From Streptomyces sp. NBC_01296 (GTDB lineage: Bacteria > Actinomycetota > Actinomycetes > Streptomycetales > Streptomycetaceae), in contig NZ_CP130720.1 of NCBI RefSeq assembly GCF_035984415.1, positions 1,736,001 through 1,800,000 of the forward strand: a stretch of DNA of 64,000 bases. Direction: 5' to 3'. Shown in pieces: positions 48,529-58,348 of the stretch. The stretch's first letter is position 1. The number at the start of each line of letters is the position of its first letter. The notes under the pieces are model-generated. The model worked only from the letters and a program-made list of their open reading frames with translations. It searched no databases and was not told the DNA's origin. A program made the translations under genes and the position numbers.

Positions 48529-49296
48529 CTAGTGGAAGCGGATGATGACGCACCCACCCTGCCCGCCCCGCCCGTCGTAACCGGGATTGCCGTTGCCGCT
48601 AGCGCTGCCACCGGAGCCAGCAAGGCCGACCGCGCCGCAGGAGGCGGGAACCGGGCCGGCGGCGCTGCCGCCAGCGCCGCCGCTGCCGCCAGCGCTGCCC
48701 CGGCCTCTGGTGCCGTTGCCGCCCGTGCCGCCTGGCTTGTATCCGCAGGGGCCTTCGCCGGGGCTTTGGCCGCCAGTGCCGGGTCGGCCGCTGAGGGTGC
48801 CGTAGATGGCGCCGCCACCGCCGATGCCACCGGGCATGGTGTCGGTACGGCCGCCGAGGGACACGGAGGTGGCGCCGCCACCGCCGCCCTTGCGGCCGTC
48901 ATCCGAGCCGCCTACGGCGGAGCTGACACCGCCGCCGCCCCCTACCCCGCCACGGCCCACGGTGATGCGCACATCGTCGCCGTGCTTGACGAAGTAGTGG
49001 CACTCCATGCGCCCGCCGCCACCGCCACCACCGCCCCCGCTGCCATCCGTCGAGCCGACGCTGCCACCACCACCGCCGCCGCCAGCGCCGATGAGGGTAA
49101 CGGTGACCGTGAGTGCGCCGTTCGGCAGCTCACAGGACGCAGCTCCTGCTGTCTTGAACGTGACGCCACTCACGCAGGTGTTTGCGGCGTTTGCCGGAGA
49201 GGCCAGTGTCACGGGCGCCACCACGCCCCCGACCGTCAGCGCAACTGCCGCGGCCAAGAGCTTGCGTACTCGGTGCGGAGGATTGTTCATCGTCAT
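48529..49296 (-). CDS. Secreted glycine-rich protein
   Basis: 255 aa from the ATG at 49296. Signal peptide about 1-38 (LAAAVALTVGGVVAPVTLAS), then a short domain with two cysteines, then long glycine-rich runs (poly-Gly stretches of 7-9) broken by a MECHYFVKHGDDVRITVGRG core and ending GQGGCVIIRFH. The closing CVIIRF strand recurs in other bacterial glycine-rich secreted proteins with collagen- or spider-silk-like repeats. A surface or adhesive role is possible. The repeat-rich DNA also makes this region prone to slippage. Confidence 0.75.
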   Translation of the reverse strand: MTMNNPPHRVRKLLAAAVALTVGGVVAPVTLASPANAANTCVSGVTFKTAGAASCELPNGALTVTVTLIGAGGGGGGGSVGSTDGSGGGGGGGGGRMECHYFVKHGDDVRITVGRGGVGGGGGVSSAVGGSDDGRKGGGGGATSVSLGGRTDTMPGGIGGGGAIYGTLSGRPGTGGQSPGEGPCGYKPGGTGGNGTRGRGSAGGSGGAGGSAAGPVPASCGAVGLAGSGGSASGNGNPGYDGRGGQGGCVIIRFH

Positions 49297-49494
49297 GTCC
49301 GAGGATGCTATGGAGTCAGGTGGGCCATCGCCCCGCAACTGGCGGCCCACCACTCAATCGTGGGACTCGCCGATTCGGCTGACCAGCGCGCGCTGCCACC
49401 TGCGGAGGTCGGCTTAGCGCCATCCGCTGCCCCGCTGGTCCCCAAGGCCGTGCTACGAGACAGCCCCAGCAGGCCCAGGTGCTGTCGAAACTCG

Positions 49495-49516
49495 GGTTCT
49501 GGCTCAACTTCTGTGG
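49495..49516 (+). repeat. Dispersed repeat copy C (left arm)
   Basis: 22 bp, beginning GGTTCTGGCTCAACTTC; perfectly complementary to copy D at 49605-49626, with 88 bp between them. Confidence 0.9.
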
Positions 49517-49604
49517 ACCTGCGCCCTGCGCTGAGTCGGGCCAGCGCACTGACCAGCTGGTTCTCGTCGTTCAGCGTCTCGAAGTACCGAGCGTCGAGCC
49601 GTCA

Positions 49605-49626
49605 CCACAGAAGTTGAGCCAGAACC
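49605..49626 (-). repeat. Dispersed repeat copy D (right arm)
   Basis: 22-bp perfect inverted partner of copy C. Its outer flank continues as AACGGGAGGCACC, as in copy B. The C-D pair encloses a small non-coding segment in the 369-bp gap between the glycine-rich and TauE/SafE genes, which has no other feature. Confidence 0.9.
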
Positions 49627-49665
49627 TGAGAACGGGAGGCACCCCGACGCGACGGCTCGGCCGAG

Positions 49666-50490
49666 TCAGTTGTGACGGGCGAGCTTGACTGCGGAGATGA
49701 GCAGGATCACGGCCAGCGCGGGGATGAGGACCACGTCCGGGAACACGCCCAGCAGCAGCCCGCCCAGGACCGCGCCGGTGATCGAGCCTGCGGCCATGAC
49801 GATGGTGAAGCGGCGGTTCGCGCCCAGGACGTCGAAGCTGCCGTCGCGGCTGTAGCGGGCGAACGCCACCAGCATCGTGGGCAGGGACACCAGCAGGGAG
49901 AGGCTGCCGGCGGTCTTGATGTCCTCCCCGAACAGCAGCACGATCGTCGGGATCAGCAGCTCGCCGCCGGCCACGCCCATGATCGCCGCGACGACACCGA
50001 TGCCGAACCCGGCGACGACACCGGCAGGCACCTGCGCCCACAGCGGCAGGTCGAGCGTGCTCAGGGCGGTGGTGTGCGTGATCACCAGGGCGACCGCCAT
50101 GAGCACCATCAGAACAGCCAGCACCTTGTAGAGGGTCGAGGAACGCATCCGCACTGCCCAGGATGCTCCGGCCCAGGCACCCAGCAGGCTTCCGGCCAGC
50201 AGGTTGACCGCGACGGGCCAGCGTGCGGCCACCTCGGCGGCCGGGACCGCCGCCAGACGGGCAGGCAGTGCGACCAGGACCACGACCAGGCTCATCGCCT
50301 TGTTCAGGATGACGGCCGAGAGCGCGGCGAATCCGAAGAGGCTGATCAGGAGCGGCAGGCGGAACTCCGCGCCGCCCAGCCCGATCATTCCGCCCAGCAC
50401 GCCGATGGCCGCTCCCGCACCGAACACCACCGGTGCCGTGGGCGTCGCGCGGAGGGGGCTGAGGTTCTGGTCAGTGCGCATGATGGGCAT
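49666..50490 (-). CDS. TauE/SafE-family (TSUP) exporter
   Basis: 274 aa with about eight hydrophobic segments. The repeated family motif is seen twice: IGVLGGMIGLGGAEFRLPLL and IGVVAAIMGVAGGELLIPTI. TSUP proteins export small anions such as sulfite or sulfoacetate; in metal islands they are common but the substrate is usually unknown. The gene lies 160 bp downstream of arsO and may be read from the arsO-aquaporin promoter. Confidence 0.9.
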   Translation of the reverse strand: MPIMRTDQNLSPLRATPTAPVVFGAGAAIGVLGGMIGLGGAEFRLPLLISLFGFAALSAVILNKAMSLVVVLVALPARLAAVPAAEVAARWPVAVNLLAGSLLGAWAGASWAVRMRSSTLYKVLAVLMVLMAVALVITHTTALSTLDLPLWAQVPAGVVAGFGIGVVAAIMGVAGGELLIPTIVLLFGEDIKTAGSLSLLVSLPTMLVAFARYSRDGSFDVLGANRRFTIVMAAGSITGAVLGGLLLGVFPDVVLIPALAVILLISAVKLARHN

Positions 50491-50650
50491 CTTTGCTGGT
50501 CACGGGCCCGCCTGCTACGGCCCGGCCCGACCTTCAGGGAAAGCCACCGGATACGGGCCCAGGACTTGTCAGGACCTCCGAGCACCGGATTCGACCCGGC
50601 CCCTCGCCTCTGCCCAGCAGGCCTGGTGCTGCCGAAACTCCGTCTGAGGG

Positions 50651-51709
50651 TCAGGCTTGCAGAATCTCCGAGATGTCCCGGGCTGCGTCGCGGGCAGTGC
50701 GGCCGACGCCGATGAGGGTGGCGGAGGCGGGGCCGGTCCAGTCGCCGTAGCCGAGCAGGTGCAGGCGGGGTTCGTCGACGGCCCGGGTGCCGACGGTCGC
50801 GATGTGGCCCCGAGTGCCGCGCAGGCGCAGTGAGGCGAAGTGGGCGAGGGCGGGGCGGAAGCCGGTGCACCAGATGACCGCGTCCGCTTCAGCGACGGCG
50901 CCGTCGGCCCACTCGGCTCCGATGGTGGTGAGCCGGGTGAACATCGGCTTCGCATGAAGGAGTCCGGCGTCGCGGGCGGCGCGTACGGGCGGCACGGCGA
51001 CGATGTCGCCGAGGGAGGCCACGCCACCGGTGTCGGTGAGTCCTACGTCCAGAGCACGACGGCGAGCGGTTGCGGCGTCGAAGAGGGCCCGGCCGTCGAT
51101 GTCGTCGGCCAGATAGCGGGGCGGACGCAGGGTGACCCAGGTCAGGTCGGCCACAGAGGCGAGGTCGGCGGCGATCTGGGCACCGGAGTTGCCGCCGCCG
51201 ACCACGATCACCCTCTGGCCAGCAAACTCGGCCGGGCTCTTGTACTGCACCGTGTGGACCTGGCGGCCGGAGAACTCCCGCCGACCGGGGACAGCGGGGA
51301 TGAACGGGCGGGTCCAGGTGCCGGTCGCGGTGACGACCGCGCGGGCCCGCCAGTCGCCCGAGTCGCTCTCCACCCGCAGACGAGCGCCTTCGCGGTGGAC
51401 AGCGTCGACCCATACGCCGCGCTGGACCGGCAGCTCGTACCGCTTCTCGTAGTCGGCGAGGTACTCCACGACATGCTGCGCGTCCGGGTACGTCTGGCCG
51501 GGCTGGGCGGGCATCAGCCGCCCGGGCAGCGAGGAGTACTGCGCCGGAGAGAACAGATGGAGGGAGTCCCAGGTGTGCTGCCATGCCCCGCCGGGTGCGG
51601 CCTGGGCGTCGAGGATGACGTGCTCGACGCCCAGGCGGCGCAGGTGGTAGCCGGCGGCAAGCCCTGCTTGGCCGCCGCCGATCACCACCACGGCCGTGCG
51701 CTCCGTCAT
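50651..51709 (-). CDS. arsO: ArsO-family flavin-dependent monooxygenase
   Basis: 352 aa. FAD motif VVVIGGGQAGLAAGYHLRRL at the start; NADPH motif VIVVGGGNSGAQIAADLASV at about 165-185; FMO-type segment HTVQYKSPAEFAGQ and ATG box ALVT-like AVVTATGTWTRPFIPAV. Size and motifs fit ArsO, the flavoprotein repeatedly found beside arsR and arsenite transport genes. It would oxidise an arsenical or support redox handling of arsenite; the exact reaction is not settled. Its ATG overlaps the aquaporin stop by 4 bp, so it is translationally coupled. Confidence 0.85.
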   Translation of the reverse strand: MTERTAVVVIGGGQAGLAAGYHLRRLGVEHVILDAQAAPGGAWQHTWDSLHLFSPAQYSSLPGRLMPAQPGQTYPDAQHVVEYLADYEKRYELPVQRGVWVDAVHREGARLRVESDSGDWRARAVVTATGTWTRPFIPAVPGRREFSGRQVHTVQYKSPAEFAGQRVIVVGGGNSGAQIAADLASVADLTWVTLRPPRYLADDIDGRALFDAATARRRALDVGLTDTGGVASLGDIVAVPPVRAARDAGLLHAKPMFTRLTTIGAEWADGAVAEADAVIWCTGFRPALAHFASLRLRGTRGHIATVGTRAVDEPRLHLLGYGDWTGPASATLIGVGRTARDAARDISEILQA

Positions 51710-52497
51710 GCCGCGGGCTGCTCCGTGTCGTTCTTGCCGCGCATGAAGATGACCGCCACCAGAGCCAGGCCCACCACCGCGCCGACCAGCTGCATGCCGA
51801 CGAACGCCGGGACCGAGCCGGGGGCGATGCCCGCGAACGTGTCGGTAAAGGCGCGGCCGATGGTCACCGCCGGGTTGGCGAAGGAGGTGGAGGAGGTGAA
51901 CCAGTACGCGGCACCGATGTACGAGGCGACCGCGACGGGCGCGAAGCGGAGCCGGTCGGTGCGGGCCAGGCCGAAGATCAGCAGGATCAGGCCGGCGGTC
52001 GCAACGAGCTCACCGAGAAGGAGGTTTCCGGCGGAGCGGTCGTGCGTGGACCACTTGACCAGCGGCTCGCCGAACATCGCGTCCGCCAGGATCGCGCCCG
52101 CGATCGCACCGACGATCTGCGAAGGCACGTACACGGCCAGCTCGCGGGCGGTGACTCCGGCGCCACCGCGGCGGGCGGTCCACCACTCGGCCAGCGTGAC
52201 GGCCGGGTTGAAGTGTGCGCCGGAGACCGGCCCGAGCAGGGCGATCAGGACGCCGAGGCCGAAGACCGTGGCCGTGGAGTTGGCCAGCAGCTGGAGAGCC
52301 ACGTCCTGCGTGAGCTTCGTGGCCTGGATGCCGGAGCCGACGACGATCGCGACCAGCGCGGCAGAGCCCACCAGCTCGGCGGCGGCGCGGGCGATCAGCG
52401 GAGTGCGGGGCGGGGTCGCGCCGGGTGCGGGCTGGGGCTCGTCGGCGGCTATGTCGCTCTCCGCTGCGGGGGCGGCGACGGGCTCGGTGGCGGTCAA
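51706..52497 (-). CDS. Aquaporin of the arsenic operon (AqpS-like)
   Basis: 263 aa from a proposed TTG at 52497, supported by GAGGAG eight bases upstream; the frame runs back 87 codons but no better start exists and that part overlaps arsR. Both NPA motifs are present: SGAHFNPAVTLAEWW and TSFANPAVTIGRAF. Six membrane helices are clear. In Sinorhizobium meliloti the aquaglyceroporin AqpS in an arsR-aqpS-arsC operon lets arsenite made by ArsC flow out. The arrangement here suggests the same, replacing an Acr3 or ArsB pump. Confidence 0.88.
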   Translation of the reverse strand: MTATEPVAAPAAESDIAADEPQPAPGATPPRTPLIARAAAELVGSAALVAIVVGSGIQATKLTQDVALQLLANSTATVFGLGVLIALLGPVSGAHFNPAVTLAEWWTARRGGAGVTARELAVYVPSQIVGAIAGAILADAMFGEPLVKWSTHDRSAGNLLLGELVATAGLILLIFGLARTDRLRFAPVAVASYIGAAYWFTSSTSFANPAVTIGRAFTDTFAGIAPGSVPAFVGMQLVGAVVGLALVAVIFMRGKNDTEQPAA

Positions 52498-52532
52498 GAC
52501 GGGTTCTCCTCGGGCAGGTGAGGCAGAGCGGG

Positions 52533-52847
52533 CTATGGGCAGGACCGCTTGAGGTTCGCTTCGGCGGTGGCACGCGCGGTCGTGGCGAGGTCGGCGAACT
52601 GACCGGCGAGGGCTTCGATGACTTCCGGGCGCAGCCGGTAGTAGATGTACCTCCCGCATGGCTCCGTATCCACGACCCCGGCCTCGCGCAGCACCTTCAG
52701 GTGGTTGGAGAGGTTCGTCTGCTTGGCACCCGTCTCTTCCACAAGGTGGGTGGTGCACAGCGTCTCGCGCGCGAGCAGGGTCACGATCTGGAGCCTGAGC
52801 GGGTCGGCCAGAACCCGGATCAGATCAGTGTCGACTGACGTCATCAT
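52533..52847 (-). CDS. arsR: ArsR/SmtB-family arsenic regulator, second copy
   Basis: 104 aa. The DNA-binding part is TGAKQTNLSNHLKVLREAGV. Candidate As(III) ligands are Cys in RETLCTTHLVEE, Cys in DTEPCGRYIYYRL and the C-terminal KRSCP. It differs clearly from the first ArsR, so the two blocks may respond to different inducers. The gene leads the minus-strand arsR-aquaporin-arsO operon and is divergent from arsC. Confidence 0.93.
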   Translation of the reverse strand: MMTSVDTDLIRVLADPLRLQIVTLLARETLCTTHLVEETGAKQTNLSNHLKVLREAGVVDTEPCGRYIYYRLRPEVIEALAGQFADLATTARATAEANLKRSCP

Positions 52848-52848
52848 G

Positions 52849-52870
52849 GGCTGATACTGTCACATCAGCC
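52849..52870. promoter_or_regulatory. ArsR operator between second arsR and arsC
   Basis: GGCTGAT and ATCAGCC form a perfect 7-bp inverted repeat around 8 bases, directly in front of the arsR start. It would control both the arsR operon and the divergent arsC. Confidence 0.75.
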
Positions 52871-52996
52871 GAGGATGACACCAGTCCGAGCTGACCTTAT
52901 TGCCGACGCCTGCCCCATGCCGCTGACCGAACAGGTCGCCCAGGCGCCGCCGACATCGTGATCACGATCGCAGTCGCCTACTCCAAGGAAGAACAG

Positions 52997-53416
52997 ATGT
53001 CCTCCGCTCCCAGCGCCTCTGTCCTGTTCGTCTGCATCCACAACGCGGGCCGCTCCCAGATGGCGGCCGGGTTCCTGCGGCACCTCGCCGGGGACCGCGT
53101 CGAGGTCCGCTCCGCCGGCTCCGTCCCTGGAGACCGGATCAACCCCTCCGCCGTGGCCGCCATGGCGGAGCTGGGCATCGACATCTCCGACCAGAAGCCG
53201 AAGGTCCTCACCCCCGAGGCCGCCCAGGCATCGGACTACATCATCACGATGGGCTGCGGCGACGCCTGCCCGTACTTCCCCGGCAAGACCTACCTCGACT
53301 GGCAGCTCGAGGACCCGGCCGGCCAGGGCGTCGAGGCCGTCCGCCCCATCCGCGACGAGATCAAGGGCCTCATCGAGGGCCTGATCGCCGAGATCGACGC
53401 CAAGCCGAAGGCCTGA
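52997..53416 (+). CDS. arsC: Arsenate reductase, low-molecular-weight phosphatase type
   Basis: 139 aa from the ATG at 52997 with AAGGAAG upstream. The phosphate-loop is VCIHNAGRSQ (CX5R), and the redox cysteines are in TMGCGDACPYFPGK; the closing DWQLEDPAGQ is conserved. It reduces arsenate to arsenite using thioredoxin or mycothiol; neither coupling protein is encoded here. The product would leave through the adjacent aquaporin. A strong terminator follows. Confidence 0.95.
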   Translation: MSSAPSASVLFVCIHNAGRSQMAAGFLRHLAGDRVEVRSAGSVPGDRINPSAVAAMAELGIDISDQKPKVLTPEAAQASDYIITMGCGDACPYFPGKTYLDWQLEDPAGQGVEAVRPIRDEIKGLIEGLIAEIDAKPKA

Positions 53417-53441
53417 CCGGAAGTGCCCGCCTCCGGGTGGG

Positions 53442-53477
53442 GGCCCCGCACCCCAGGACTGATCCGGGTGCGGGGCC
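53442..53477. terminator. Bidirectional terminator between arsC and the HMA gene
   Basis: GGCCCCGCACCC pairs perfectly (12 bp) with GGGTGCGGGGCC across a 12-nt loop, in the gap between converging genes. Confidence 0.88.
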
Positions 53478-53496
53478 TTGTCGCAGCGGCTGCGGC

Positions 53497-53760
53497 CTAC
53501 ACGGCGAGCCGGGCCTTGCAGTCGCCCGCCCCGTCCACCGCGGCGACGAGAGTCGCGCTGTCGACGTGTGCGCCCTCCTCCAGACGGACGATGCTGCGCC
53601 CGGAGCGGGTGTCCGTGGTGGCCGAGCGGACGCCGGGGAGGTCTTCCAGCTCGTCGTCGATGAGGAGGCCGCAGCTGGTGCAGTGCATGCCTTCGATGAG
53701 GAGCTCGACCTGGAAGCCGCCGTCGGCTTCAGTCTTGTTCTTTCGGCTGAAGAGCTTCAT
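53497..53760 (-). CDS. Heavy-metal-associated (HMA) domain protein
   Basis: 87 aa from the ATG at 53760. The metal-binding motif is IEGMHCTSCGLLIDDELEDL (CxxC), followed by the ferredoxin-like fold. Copper or mercury chaperones of the CopZ/MerP type have this layout. Its ATG shares one base with the stop of the broken upstream gene, so it was the last gene of that operon. Confidence 0.9.
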   Translation of the reverse strand: MKLFSRKNKTEADGGFQVELLIEGMHCTSCGLLIDDELEDLPGVRSATTDTRSGRSIVRLEEGAHVDSATLVAAVDGAGDCKARLAV

Positions 53761-54296
53761 TACAAGTCCTTCTTGAACTCGATGGCGCCGGTCTGCATGC
53801 CCATGGCGCATGTGAAACGGAGGGTTCCCGGCTTGCGGGTGCCCAGGTCGACGTCGGTGTCACCGTCGCGTTTGACGATCTCCTGCACCCCGAGTTCGGG
53901 GATGGTGAACGCCCTGGCGCAGCCGCCCGAGTCCTTGCCGTGCAGCACGAGCGTGGTGGGCACGCCGGCCTTCGCGGTGAACTGGGTGGGGTGTAGAAGT
54001 CCGTCACGGTCAGCGTGATGATCTGTCGCCCGGATGCGTCCGTACGTACGGGGGTCTCGGGCGGCTTCTGCGAGTCACCGCCACCCCCGGAACCGCTGCC
54101 GTCGCCGCCTTCGACGATGAACGGGCCGCTCACCGAGGTCTGCCGGCCCGGTGAGGGTGAGTCGAAGGAGACCCGGCCGCCTGCCTGCAGCGCGGAGAGC
54201 ATGGTCCAGGCGGCGACGGCCAGCACCACGACACCGGTGAGTCCGGCCAGCTTGCCCGAGAGTGCCTGGCTGCTGCGCCGGAACAGGGTCGTTACT
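53760..54296 (-). pseudogene. Frameshifted, truncated TauE/SafE-cupredoxin-type gene
   Basis: Upstream frame: SSQALSGKLAGLTGVVVLAV, one membrane helix, a Gly/Ser linker and VTDFYTP. Downstream frame: QFTAKAGVPTTLVLHGKDSG to FKKDL, a cupredoxin-like metal-binding end. A single missing base at about 53987-53993 joins them. The N-terminal membrane part is lost: homology ends at about 54296, where the integrase begins. From memory this resembles a TauE/SafE protein with a C-terminal cupredoxin. A partner of the HMA protein, now dead. Confidence 0.75.
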
Positions 54297-54301
54297 CCTG
54301 C

Positions 54302-55591
<1,290 letters not shown>

Positions 55592-55624
55592 CCTCAAGTG
55601 GACTTGAGGTTGCACGATCGGTGC

Positions 55625-56326
55625 ATGACACAGGCAAGCGCGGACACGGGGTTCCGCTACGAGGATCTGAGCCGGCTCATGGCGCTCATGACCGGGGCCG
55701 AGAAGCACGGGCCCGCCGCCACCTCCACCCTTGACGTGCTCTGGGTGCTCTACGACCGGGTGCTGCGCGTCGGGCCGGCGAGCGCCGAGGAGCCCGGGCG
55801 GGACCGGTTCCTGCTCTCCAAGGGGCACGGGCCGATGGCGTACTACGCCGTGCTCGCCGCCAAGGGGTTCTTCCCGGTGGACTGGCTGAGCGGCTTCGGC
55901 TCGTACGAGTCCCCCCTCGGCCACCACCCGGACCGCACCCTGATCCCCGGAGTGGAGATCGGCAGCGGCTCGCTCGGACACGGGCTGCCGCTCGCCGTCG
56001 GCAGTGCGCTCGGGCTGCAGGCGCAGGGGCTGGACGAGTCGGCGGTGTGGGTGCTGATCGGGGACGCCGAGCTCGACGAGGGCAGCAACCACGAGGCCCT
56101 CGCGTACGCCGGGGCGGCCGGGCTGGAGCAGCTGCACACGGTGGTGATCGACAACGACTCCGCGACCCACGGCTGGCACGGCGGGATCGCCTCCCGCTTC
56201 GAGGCGGCCGGCTGGTCGGCCGTGACCGTCGACGGCCGGGACCACGCGGCGCTGCACGCCGCCTTCACCACACCGCATCCGGGCCGGCCGCACGCCGTCA
56301 TCGCCCGTGTCGAGAAGAAGCAGTAG
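55625..56326 (+). CDS. Transketolase-like, N-terminal (ThDP-binding) subunit
   Basis: 233 aa from the ATG at 55625. Thiamine-diphosphate motif: VLIGDAELDEGSNHEALAYA through HTVVIDN. FLLSKGHGPMAYYAVLAAKG and PGVEIGSGSLGHGLPLAVGS are standard for transketolase N-terminal halves. Split transketolases act as heterodimers with the next gene, 13 bp downstream. They usually serve a specialised pathway rather than core pentose metabolism; substrate unknown. It is the first native gene to the right of the island. Confidence 0.93.
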   Translation: MTQASADTGFRYEDLSRLMALMTGAEKHGPAATSTLDVLWVLYDRVLRVGPASAEEPGRDRFLLSKGHGPMAYYAVLAAKGFFPVDWLSGFGSYESPLGHHPDRTLIPGVEIGSGSLGHGLPLAVGSALGLQAQGLDESAVWVLIGDAELDEGSNHEALAYAGAAGLEQLHTVVIDNDSATHGWHGGIASRFEAAGWSAVTVDGRDHAALHAAFTTPHPGRPHAVIARVEKKQ

Positions 56327-56339
56327 GGCAGGGGGAAAC

Positions 56340-57242
56340 ATGGACACCATGCGGGAGCGGTTCGTCTCCGTCACATCGCGCGCGCTCGACGAGGATCCTC
56401 GGCTTGCGCTCGTGCTCGCCGAGATCACCATGGACGGGTTCCGGCCCGACCGGCAGCGCCACCCGAACCGGGTGATCAACGTCGGGATCAGGGAGCAGCT
56501 GCTCGTCGGAGTCGGCGGCGGGCTGGCCCTCACCGGGCTGCGGCCGATCATGCACACCTTCGCCAGCTTCCTGGTGGAGCGGCCGTTCGAGCAGGTCAAG
56601 CTGGACTTCGGGCACCAGGGCACCGGCGGGGTGCTGGTCAGCGCGAGCGCCAGCTACGACTGGCCGGCCGGCGGGTTCACGCACATGGCGCCGGGTGACG
56701 TGGCCCTGATGGACACCCTCGACGGCTGGACCGTCCACGTGCCGGGGCACCCGGACGAGGCCGAGGCGCTGCTGCGCCACGCGTACGCCGCCGGGGACGA
56801 CAAGGTGTACGTCCGGCTCTCCCAGCAGTCGAACGCCGCCGCGCGCCCGGTGGGCGGCCTGCGCTTGCGGACCGTACGGGAGGGCAGCGCCGAAGCCGGT
56901 GTCGTCGTCGCGGTCGGCCCGCTGCTGGACAACGTCCTCGCCGCGACGGCGGGCCTGGACGTGACCGTGCTGTACGCCACCACCGTGCGGCCCTTCGACG
57001 ACGCGGCTCTGCGCGAGGCCGTCGGCCGCGCCACGACCGACGTGGTCCTCGTCGAGCCGTACCTGGCCGGCACCTCCACCGCGGCCGCGGCCCAGGCCCT
57101 CTCGGAGGTCCCGCACCGGGTCCTCGGCCTCGGCGTCGGGCGCGCCGAGCTCCGGCGCTACGGCACGATCGAGGAGCACACCGCCGCGCACGGCCTGGAC
57201 CCGCACTCCCTCCGCGAGCGGATCAGCGCCTTCCTGCGGTGA
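56340..57242 (+). CDS. Transketolase-like, C-terminal subunit
   Basis: 300 aa from the ATG at 56340. PNRVINVGIREQLLVGVGGG and RPIMHTFASFLVERPFEQVK are the pyrimidine-binding domain; the C-terminal domain starts around VGGLRLRTVREGSAEAGVVV. It partners the preceding gene. The pair together equals one normal transketolase in length and order. No other pathway genes are alongside. Confidence 0.93.
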   Translation: MDTMRERFVSVTSRALDEDPRLALVLAEITMDGFRPDRQRHPNRVINVGIREQLLVGVGGGLALTGLRPIMHTFASFLVERPFEQVKLDFGHQGTGGVLVSASASYDWPAGGFTHMAPGDVALMDTLDGWTVHVPGHPDEAEALLRHAYAAGDDKVYVRLSQQSNAAARPVGGLRLRTVREGSAEAGVVVAVGPLLDNVLAATAGLDVTVLYATTVRPFDDAALREAVGRATTDVVLVEPYLAGTSTAAAAQALSEVPHRVLGLGVGRAELRRYGTIEEHTAAHGLDPHSLRERISAFLR

Positions 57243-57261
57243 GGCCCCCGCCGGTCGCCCC

Positions 57262-57618
57262 TCAGTTCCCCGCCAGTTCCGGATGGGCAGCGGCCAGGCG
57301 TTTGGGGGCCGCCTGGAACCAGGAGTCGACCAGGATCGCGCGCAGCTCGGCGGCGCCCTCCAGCGCCGCCAGGCGGACGCGGAGCCAGGCGTAGTTGTCG
57401 TCGTGGCCTGCCCGGACGAAGAACTTCTCCGGCTCGGCGGCGATCAGCTCCGCGCGGTCCTCCTTCGGGCACTTCACCCCGATCGAGGCGTCGTCCTCGC
57501 CGAGGGCGGCGAATATCTTCCCGCCCACCCGGAACGTGGGCATGCCCCAGGCGAGCTTCTCGCTGCTGTCGGGGAGCGACAGCGCGGTCGTACGGACGTC
57601 CTCGGCGGTCACGGCCAT
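57262..57618 (-). CDS. MmcQ/YjbR-family protein
   Basis: 118 aa. RTTALSLPDSSEKLAWGMPT FRVGGKIFAAL is the family's N-terminal signature, and YAWLRVRLAALEGAAELRAI the C-terminal one. The fold is CyaY-like and has been called DNA-binding in annotations, but the function is unclear. It converges with the transketolase pair. Confidence 0.9.
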   Translation of the reverse strand: MAVTAEDVRTTALSLPDSSEKLAWGMPTFRVGGKIFAALGEDDASIGVKCPKEDRAELIAAEPEKFFVRAGHDDNYAWLRVRLAALEGAAELRAILVDSWFQAAPKRLAAAHPELAGN

Positions 57619-57722
57619 CGCGCGACTCCTCTCCGGCCAGCGGTCGGGCTTCGGGCTGATGTCGTCGACCGTAGCGCCCGGCACTGACAGCCGCCCCCGG
57701 GCAGCGGTCCCTGCGGACGCCC

Positions 57723-58274
57723 TCAGCCCGCCCGCAGGCCGTCCTCGCGTGCGTGGATGATCTCCAGCAGCTCCGCGGCCAGGGATTTGACGGTCGTCAG
57801 ACCCGCCGTCCCCCATCTGCGCGGCTCCAGGTCCACCCCGCACACGGTGCCCAGGACGATCCCCTGCCGGTCGGTCAGCGGCGCCCCCAGGTACGAGCGG
57901 ACCCCGCTCTCGTCCACCACCGCGTTGCCGGCGAAGCGCGCGAAGTCCCGTACGTCCTCCAGCGCCAGCGCCCGGCGCCGCACCACCACGTGCGGGCAGT
58001 ACCCGTGGTCCCGGGGCAGCACCCGCGCCGGGTAGCCGCTCGCGGGGGCGTCCGGAGCGTGGTGCAGCCCGGCGAAGAACTGCCGTTCCTCGCCGATGAA
58101 GTTGACCCCCGCGTACGGGGCCTGCAGTACGTCGGCGATCTGCCGGGCGAAGGCGTCGAGTTCCGTGTCCGCCCGTTCCCCCAGGCCCAGTTCGCGCAGC
58201 CGGACGGTGCGTGCGGGCGCCTCCCGGTCCACCGGCGTGAGCAGCAGGTGTCCGGTCGACTCGTAGTACGTCAT
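57723..58274 (-). CDS. GAF-domain protein appended to the conservon
   Basis: 183 aa from the ATG at 58274. A single GAF domain is visible: IADVLQAPYAGVNFIGEERQ, LPRDHGYCPHVVVRRRALAL, YLGAPLTDRQGIVLGTVCGV. GAF domains bind small ligands or sense redox through a cysteine, and the Cys in HGYCPH sits where such a residue would be. It lies 74 bp downstream of cvnD on the same strand, so it may extend the conservon as an input sensor. Confidence 0.86.
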   Translation of the reverse strand: MTYYESTGHLLLTPVDREAPARTVRLRELGLGERADTELDAFARQIADVLQAPYAGVNFIGEERQFFAGLHHAPDAPASGYPARVLPRDHGYCPHVVVRRRALALEDVRDFARFAGNAVVDESGVRSYLGAPLTDRQGIVLGTVCGVDLEPRRWGTAGLTTVKSLAAELLEIIHAREDGLRAG

Positions 58275-58348
58275 CGCGGGTTCCCCCCATCCCAAGACTT
58301 CGCTGAAGTCGCTGAAGTCGGTGCGTTCACTGCATTCATTGAGTCCGT

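Noticed and set aside
48529-49296. Regular GGC/GCC repeats looking like a CRISPR-type array
   Set aside because: They are codon repeats for glycine in a signal-peptide-bearing gene; no constant spacer length.
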